Shown one piece after another: positions 1-6,600 of a stretch of 7,433 bases of DNA. Numbering within the stretch: the stretch's first letter is position 1; each line of letters opens with the position of its first letter. Position numbers and translations under genes: made by a program. The stretch is from CAYJIX01 sp964370375 (GTDB lineage Bacteria > Desulfobacterota > Desulfovibrionia > Desulfovibrionales > Desulfovibrionaceae). Below the pieces are notes generated by a model, which worked only from the letters and a program-made list of their open reading frames with translations, made no database searches and had not been told where the DNA came from. The DNA lies in the NCBI GenBank assembly GCA_964370375.1, contig CAYJIX010000086.1, forward strand, positions 1-7,433, written 5' to 3'.

Positions 1-47
1 TGTGACTGACAGATAGTTTGCAAGGTGCCTGCTTGTCAGGTTGTCCT

Positions 48-83
48 AACAGGCTACTAAGCGCGCAATTGAGCCTGTTTTTT
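48..83 (+). terminator. Probable rho-independent terminator of an upstream gene
   Basis: The arms AACAGGCT (48-55) and AGCCTGTT (72-79) are perfectly complementary over 8 bp, with a 16-base loop, and the stem runs into six T residues (78-83). The polarity fits the + strand only; the minus-strand reading lacks a T run after the stem. All three + frames meet a stop within the first 16 bases (TGA 3-5, TGA 7-9, TAG 14-16), so a gene ending at or just before the left edge would be followed by this hairpin at a usual distance. The loop is longer than in a strong terminator, which lowers certainty. Confidence 0.55.
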
Positions 84-246
84 GCCTTCATCATCGTGCT
101 TTAAAAAAGCAGGGGATTGCTAGCTTAGGGGGACTGTCGTGACCATATGCAGAAAAGCGTTGATGTTTTTTTCTTCATCACTCGTGATACCATGAAAAGA
201 AAGAAGCTCCATACTTTTTATAAATAGTAAAACACTTGTCAAGTAA

Positions 247-268
247 GACAGGGGCCAGACAGGAGCCA
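247..268. repeat. Tandem 11-bp direct repeat
   Basis: GACAGGGGCCA (247-257) is followed immediately by GACAGGAGCCA (258-268), differing at one base. A decayed partial third copy (GGCAGGGC, 269-276) follows. It lies in the leader about 275 bases before the start codon. The function is unknown; it could be replication slippage or a protein-binding array. Confidence 0.6.
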
Positions 269-298
269 GGCAGGGCAAAAAACGCCTCTGTCCTCATG

Positions 299-358
299 GC
301 CTGTAGGCTTTATATGCCTGTAAATTTTACTTGTCCTGTAAATTTTGCTGTAAATTCT
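299..358. promoter_or_regulatory. Cluster of CTGTA(AATT) direct repeats, possible operator
   Basis: CTGTA occurs four times, at 301-305, 318-322, 336-340 and 348-352 (steps of 17, 18 and 12 bp). The last three copies extend to CTGTAAATT, and the second and third share CTGTAAATTTT. The second copy also forms the palindrome GTAAA-T-TTTAC (320-330), and the first sits in GCCT-GT-AGGC (299-308). The cluster lies directly upstream of the candidate promoter at 362-390, where activator sites are commonly found. I cannot name a regulator. The repeat is seen in the sequence; its regulatory role is inferred. Confidence 0.4.
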
Positions 359-361
359 GCT

Positions 362-390
362 TTGCCTTGTTTTGACTTTTTCGTTACACT
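362..390 (+). promoter_or_regulatory. Weak candidate sigma-70-type promoter
   Basis: TTGCCT (362-367) and TACACT (385-390) are separated by 17 bases and each match 4 of 6 consensus positions. A better -35-like hexamer, TTGACT, lies at 372-377 but has no convincing -10 at the right distance. If used, this promoter would start transcription near 397 and give a leader of about 145 bases before the start codon. A weak match of this kind arises easily by chance; the main support is the adjoining repeat cluster at 299-358. Confidence 0.22.
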
Positions 391-529
391 CTCCACGTTG
401 GCTTTCTTCACCGTCTTTTTTTGGGTTAGTGTTTGTTTGCATGATACCAACTGTACGGGTGGAAGGGCAATATCGTATTTGAATACACTTGTTTATTTGT
501 AGACGTAATGGATCGTTTCATCACTCACG

Positions 530-535
530 AAGGGG
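530..535 (+). promoter_or_regulatory. Ribosome binding site of the giant surface-protein gene
   Basis: AAGGGG lies six bases upstream of ATG 542, a normal Shine-Dalgarno spacing. An in-frame TAA at 506-508 and the absence of another in-frame ATG between it and 542 fix the start. The next in-frame ATG (572, residue 11) has no purine-rich site before it. Confidence 0.8.
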
Positions 536-541
536 TATCTC

Positions 542-679
542 ATGCTGACAAAAAACGCCATTGGTAATCTTATGAGCAGGTATAAAGCCGTGCTCAAAAA
601 ATGTAACCTTTTAAATACTTTCGGCTCTCTTGCCGTGGTCTCCATGCTGGTGGCAGGCAGCGTGGGTGTGGCCTACGCA
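542..679 (+). other. Extended N-terminal signal peptide (residues 1-46)
   Basis: A long, basic N-region (K4, R13, K15, K19, K20) precedes a hydrophobic core at about residues 29-43 (SLAVVSMLVAGSVGV). It ends in A44-Y45-A46, a good signal peptidase I site, with mature NN following. Such extended N-regions are frequent on large autotransporters. Cys21 is before the hydrophobic core and not in a lipobox, so this is not a lipoprotein signal. Starting at M11 would give an ordinary 36-residue signal, but only ATG 542 has a ribosome binding site. Confidence 0.85.
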
Positions 680-3600
680 AATAATGTGAATATTGCAGGT
701 ATCGGTGATGATACTAGTGTAAGTTTAAACGCTGACGGTGGTGCACCTTCAACCGCAGATACGGTTACTACGGCTACAGCAGATACTTACGGCACCCCTA
801 CTTCAGGCACCTTTAATTTGAATATTGACGGGCGTGGTGATGTGCCTTTGAACACCATGACAATCGGTGATAAGGCGCTTGGCGGGGATCTCACCGTTAC
901 GCTACTGAAGGGTAATCTCGGCACCACTACAGGCATCACTAGTAACACATTGAGTGTGGTGGCGGGCAATATTGTTGGTAATGCTTACGACGCTACATAC
1001 GTGATTTCTACAGGTCTGACCCATACCGTTAACGGTGTAGTATCAATTCAGGCTAACGAAGGCCAAGCCCTCTTACAAGTTGACGGAACACTTCATTTAA
1101 ATACTTCTGCAGGTGGTGATGCCGGAACCATTGAGCGGGGGAGCGGTAATATTAGTGGTGCGCATTTATATGTAAACGGAACCCTTACTGCCTCTGACGG
1201 CAATGTTAATACGGATGTAAATGTTAATCAAATAACTTTGACCTTAAATGGCGCCACCGTCAATGCCGCCTCGCTCAATCTGGATGATGCTTCTACGCTT
1301 ACGCTTGAGGGCTCAAATACCATAAACGGCAATCTGAATGCCGGATATAATGACATTATCATCCAAGGTAAAGATGACGGCGGGGCTGGCGAATCGCTGA
1401 CTGCGGCGAGTATCACCACGGGGGGTGAGGTAAAGATACTTGGCGGCAATGCCGGTGCCAATGGGGTCGGTGCGGATGCAAGCTTGACACTTAACGGTGA
1501 CGGCAACATTACTTCGAGTGTAACGTTGCAAGGCGGAACCGCTAACGTCGATAACACTGGCGGCCTTGCCATCTTGAACGTAAACGGGGCCGGCAAAGTT
1601 ATTTCTATGAGCGATCTTACTGCCAATGCCGGCGGTGCTATCGAGGTGTTCAATGGTGCTACTTTAGACATTTCTGCGGTTGCTGACCTCTCTAAGGCAC
1701 TTGGTGGTACTACCCATCTTAGCAACAACGGCATCTTAAAAGTTGATAGCTTGACCATTGCTGCTACTGACTTGATTGTAGACTCTCCTGCTGCCGGTAA
1801 AATCACTTTTGACTCCACTGCCGGCGGTACCCTTAGCGTAAACGACACCTTAACACTTGATAGTGACACTGCTGAACAGACGGCTACACTTGAGTCCGGC
1901 GTCAATATCGAAACCAAGACCTTGCTTGGCGGTACGAACATTGAGGGTAATCCAGTCCTTGGTGCCAACCTAGAATCCGGCGCAAAGCTCACCTTCTCCG
2001 GTGGCGGCTCTATGGGCATAAATGTTGCGGCTAACGGTATCGTTAATTTCCAAGGCACTGACACCTTCGGTGCGACAACTGCTGCAAACCAAACCACCAT
2101 TGCTGACGACAACATTTTGACCGTAAACGCTGGCAGTGTTGTCAACGTACAAAATAATGGTGTGCTGGTGTTAAACGGAACCGCTAGGCTGGCTCTTAAC
2201 GCCGGCGACTTCAATATCGCCAACGATGGTACCTTGCTTTTGAGTGGCTTCGATTTTGATGGTAAAAATATCACCAATATTGCCGGCACAGTCATATCGG
2301 TTGAAGACTTTACTGCAGCATCTTTTAACTATAAGGACGTTGGTCTCGCCAATGTGAACCTCCAAGCCGGTGCCAAGCTTGGAAGCATAAGCCTTGCAGA
2401 AAGTGAAAGAGACAGCATCGCTACCATATTAAACGATACAATTACCGTAGATGCTAATTCCACAGGTGATAATGCTGCAACAGTCTTTGGCTCGCTTAGA
2501 GGCAATGACGTGACGGTCAGTGATTTCAACGGCATCTTGAATGTCAGTGCCAACTTTCTTTCCGGAGCTGGAAACACTTGGGGCACTGCCGGTGATAGTG
2601 GCACCTTGAATATTGTCAATAACGCTAACTTCTACGCCGGCGCCACTGATGTTTTCAATGTGGCCTTCAATGCCAATATTGCCAACGTATACGGTGGTGA
2701 TGGCGGCGACGGTGATGCCTCTGTGACCGTCAATGCCGGGGGGAGCCTTGGGGCTCTCGGTGCTACGGGTGTAAGCCTTGCCATTATCGGTGGTGATGCA
2801 GATGATACAGCTAGCGGAGGTAATGCCATTTTCACCGTGGGCGGCGGTGAGTATACAATAAACGGTAATGTGGGCTTTTCGAATGGTGCTACTGTTGCCG
2901 CTAACACAGGCGGCTCTGGTACCTTAAACGTTCTGGGCGGTACAGGTACCGATGCCACCCTCACCATTAACGGCGACATCCACGGCACAGGCACCTTGAA
3001 CATCCAAGGTGGTGACGGTGGTACCGGTGGCGATGTGGCTGGTGCTATAGGTGATGCTGGCGGTACTGCTCAAATACATATTACCGGTACTCTTGCTGAT
3101 ACCATTACCTTTAATTACGCTGGCGGAAAAGGCGGTACGGGCGGAACTGTAGCTGGTGCTACCGGTGGAGCCGGCGGGGATGTTATCATTTCTCCTTCTA
3201 GCGGCAGCTATAGCCTCACAGGCGGAACAGGCGGTGCTAGCAATGTTGGAGACGGCGGCGCTGGCGGCGCGGTGATTTTGCAAGCTGCTGCCAATTCTAG
3301 CTATGACACTATTACTCTTAACGGTGGTACTGCCGGTACTGCCGATGGTTCCGGTGCCGGCGGAGTTGGCGGTGAAACACGCTTTGACGTAGAGGACGAA
3401 GCATCTTCTGTCAACATCATAAAAATGAACGCAGATGGATCTTCTGTGGTGAATGTGACAAGTGCTACAGCTGCGACCGACTTAACCTTACTGCTCATAG
3501 ACGGTGAGGGCGATCACGGTGGCGCTGCCGGTATCATCAACATCAAGGGGGGAAATTCCTCCAACATCGCTACCTTAAGCGTCACTGACGGTGCTGCTGC

Positions 3601-6600
3601 CAAGGCCGTGTACAATGACAGTGCTGCATTAGTGGTCAACATCGGCACTTACGGTACGTTAGACCTCACCGACGCTCAAGTGAATGTTATAAGAGTCGAA
3701 AACGCCTTACAAGGCGCCTACAATCTCATTGGCGGTACCTTAAGCGTTGCTGATTTAGTCATTACAGATAGCAACTTCGTGTCTGATTACTTTGCCTCTG
3801 CAACTGCCGGACAGATCAACTTCTCTGATTATGGTAGTAGCTTGCTGGACGTTGACGGCACCTTGACCGTGAACAGTAGTACTCCTCAAGCCACCATTGG
3901 TACTGGTTCTGGCGGGATAGACATTCAAACCCAAAGTTTGACTGGCGGAACTGGCGTTAACGGCATTACCATCGGTGATAATGATGAAAACACGAATAAA
4001 GGTATCGTTCTCACCTTCACTGATACCGGAACCATCGCCACTGCGTTGACGGTGGACGGTGCTGCTAATGTTGTTTCTGGTACTGGTGACGCCGGCGGTG
4101 TAGTGAACATTGGGTCTGCTGCCGATGCTGACGGTAACGCCATCATTGCCACCACCACTGCCACGAAGGACATCACCATCAATGAATATGGTCAAATGAA
4201 GGTCTTTGACGGTTCTACCTTGACCTTGCAAGACACTGCTAGCATAGGCGGTGTCGGAACCTTACAAGTGCGGGGCGGTACTTTGAATGCGGTGAATGCT
4301 CAAAGCGGCGCTGCTGACCTTGACCTTTCTGCAATCAATGTGCTCTTAAGCAGTGGCGGTGAACTTGGTACGGCCGGTCAAACTGTTACCGTGGGCGGTG
4401 CTAGCTTTGAAGTAAGTGATGACTCTGCTGTTGACATAGACGGCACCATTCTCGGTACCCTCGTGGGTGACGGTGTGATTGCTGAGATTTTCAGCATACT
4501 GAACGTGGCCGAAAACTATACGTCCCAAAATAGTAACACCTTTAGTGGCAACGGCTCCATAAATGTCACTGGCGATATGAACTACACCAACGGTGCCAAC
4601 GACATTTTCAAGGTGGACATTGAAGCCAACAATGTGAATGTAATCGGTACGAATAATCTTTCAACAGCTACTCCTCCCCAAGCCGATGCCAGTGTTACTT
4701 TTGCTAAGAATTTGACTGTGACAGATACTGTAAACCTCACAGGCGGTGAGGCTACTACTGCCAACGGCGGCACTACAGGCATGGTCGTAGCCGGTGTTCT
4801 TAAGGCTGAAAATATAAACATCACAGGCGGTGCCAATACCGGTGATTTTAAGGGCGGCGGTTCACAGCTTGTGCTTGACGGCGGTGCCAGCAGTTCCATT
4901 ACAAATTTGACTGTCAGAGGCGGCGACGTAGGTGCCAATACGCTTACGTCAAGCATGAACAATGCCGAATTTGTGGCACAAGCTTTGGGTAGCTCAGATA
5001 CCTTTGTAGAGATTAACGGTGATGTGCTCATTCAAAACGGTGCCAATGCTATTGCCAAGGCAACCTACGGTCAAGGTATTGCTGCCTTCATCGTAGCCGG
5101 TGGCAACTATGAAAATGGCGGTGCCGGTAAGAATACAAATGTAGTACTCAGCGGAACTGTATCAGGTGATGGTATCATCGCTGTGCAAGGCGGCATCGGT
5201 GAAACCGGCGGAAGTGGAATGGGCGGTGATGCATCGCTTGATCTAGCTGGTGCTAACCTAAGCGGCTTTACAGGAACGTATAGCTACCTTGGCGGACAAG
5301 GCGGCAATGCCACAAACGTTGCCGGCGGCGGTGCAGGTGGTTCGGTCAATGTGTACGGTGTTGACGGTCAGTCCTACAATTTGGTGGGCGGTGTCGGCGG
5401 TGCATCTGATGGTGCATTTGACGGCGGCGCAGGCGGTGACGCTGTATTAAATGCCAATGACGGCGATACCTATACAGCAGTAACCCTTAACGGTGGTGTT
5501 AATGGTGTTGATGCTGACCTTGTAGCCGCAGGGCTTGGCGGCGCAGGCGGTGCTGCCGTGTACAGTGTCACCAACGAATCTGTCACCGCCCAAAAAATCC
5601 TCATGCTCACAGCGGAAACTTCCATTGTGAACGTGACGGTTGACGAGAGTGCTACAAATCCGGGTCCACAAAACACCACCTTAAGCGCGGGAGATATAGA
5701 CGGTATAGACCTCGGTGCTCAAGGTGTTATCAACATAGCAGGTACGAATGACTACACAGCCACCCTCACCGTAACCGGCGGTGTCGGCTCGTATATTGAC
5801 ACTGATGCTTTGGAAGTAAATATAGGATTGAACGGTACCCTTGACTTAAGTAATATAGATTTCGGTTCTCTTGGCAATTTTTTAAGCGGTGCTTACAACT
5901 TGAATGGCGGTACCTTAAACCTTGGTGGTTTGCGCATTGATGCTACAGAGTTAGTATCCGGTGCCGCTGCTGCCGGTGAGATTGGCTTTGTCAATGGTGC
6001 TAAGCTGGACGTAGACGGTATCTTGACTATTGTCGCTACCACTGACACTGCGCAGCTTAATGACGGCGTACATATCGAAACGCAAAGTTTAGAAGGCAAT
6101 ATTACCGGTAGTCAAGGAGTTGCCCATATACTCCTTGGTAACGATGGCTCCACTGTTAATTCTACCCTTATCTTCTCCGGTGACAATGTTGGCGTTATTC
6201 CTGTGTCCAATATTAACACAAACTTGACCATTGCCGGTGCCGGTAAAATGGTAGTGGGCTATACCTTAAACGATGCCGGTGCTGTGAGCATGGACACCAC
6301 CACTTTGGGCGCCGGTAAATCCTTGACTGTTGGTGCAAGTGATGGCCTCAATATCCTTGGCGGTGCTACGCTTGACGTGTCCGGCGGTACGCTGACCCTT
6401 AATGCAGATGGTTTTGCACACCTTGACCCAGACGAAGTGGTGACTTCAAGTATACTTGGAAAAGACGGCCTTGGCACCTTGATTGTGGATAATGACAACC
6501 TTGGCCTTGCTAGTATTGCAGGCAATGTCAGTTATGATAGCGCGATCAGTACAGTGGATGACGCCTTTTGGGGCACATTGCAAGTGACAGGCTTGGAAGG

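Larger units (their letters stand above)
84..529. other. Intergenic leader region without a supported gene
   Basis: No open frame here has both a plausible start and protein-like content. The stretch is richer in A/T and pyrimidine runs than the gene that follows, with T7 tracts at 166-172 and 416-422. It contains short palindromes: ATCAC-TC-GTGAT at 177-188 and ACTTG-T-CAAGT at 234-244. The 10-mer TTCATCACTC occurs at 174-183 and again at 517-526, just before the ribosome binding site. An 18-codon GTG-started frame at 139-195 is preceded by AGGGGGA (127-133), but there is no other support for translation. The region probably holds the promoter and control sites of the large gene at 542. Confidence 0.6.
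2654..4072 (+). repeat. Long duplicated block, copy A (residues 705-1177)
   Basis: It aligns end to end with 4607-6256. Matching landmarks are FNV/FKV (2654 and 4607), DASVT (2714 and 4685), an ING[ND]V strand (2858 and 5012), the TLNGG strand (3314 and 5483) and the repeat core (3653 and 5834). The offset drifts from 1953 to 2181 bases through small in-frame indels, and no frameshift is visible. Divergence at protein level is considerable, so the duplication is old or under diversifying selection. Confidence 0.75.
4607..6256 (+). repeat. Long duplicated block, copy B (residues 1356-1905)
   Basis: This is the counterpart of 2654-4072, about 230 bases longer. Most of the excess is 177 bases in 4742-4918, where two extra Gly-turn coils are present. 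The block then proceeds through the ING strand (5012), the GG-rich domain (5189-5551) and the third core. The reading frame is kept through every indel. Confidence 0.75.

Noticed and set aside
97..111. Small hairpin TGCTTT-AAA-AAAGCA
   Set aside because: It is A/T-dominated with a 3-base loop and no T run in the right place on either strand; too weak to call a terminator.
239..442. Minus-strand frame of 67 codons in the leader
   Set aside because: No ribosome binding site precedes its start, and its internal RIYSKIYRTSKIYR pattern is produced by the same direct repeats.
236..502. TTG-started + strand frame of 88 codons in the leader
   Set aside because: There is no ribosome binding site before TTG 236 or before the internal ATG 296. 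Part of its product (PVNFTCPVNFAVN) is just translation of the CTGTAAATT repeats, and it ends in T-rich sequence that mimics a membrane segment.
508..567. ATG at 508 opening a 19-codon frame into the gene start
   Set aside because: It is in a different frame, ends at 567 and has no Shine-Dalgarno site; the AAGGGG at 530-535 serves ATG 542.
1228..2295. Minus-strand open frame of 355 codons
   Set aside because: It lies entirely opposite the giant gene. Its Pro/Ser/Val/Ala-rich product is what the complement of Gly/Ala/Asn/Thr codons yields. The repeat homology and signal peptide are on the + strand, and the minus frame has no recognisable domain.
2942..2968. RTX-like nonapeptide GGTGTDATL
   Set aside because: It is one isolated partial match without tandem copies or regular Asp spacing, and the N-terminal signal peptide argues against type I secretion.
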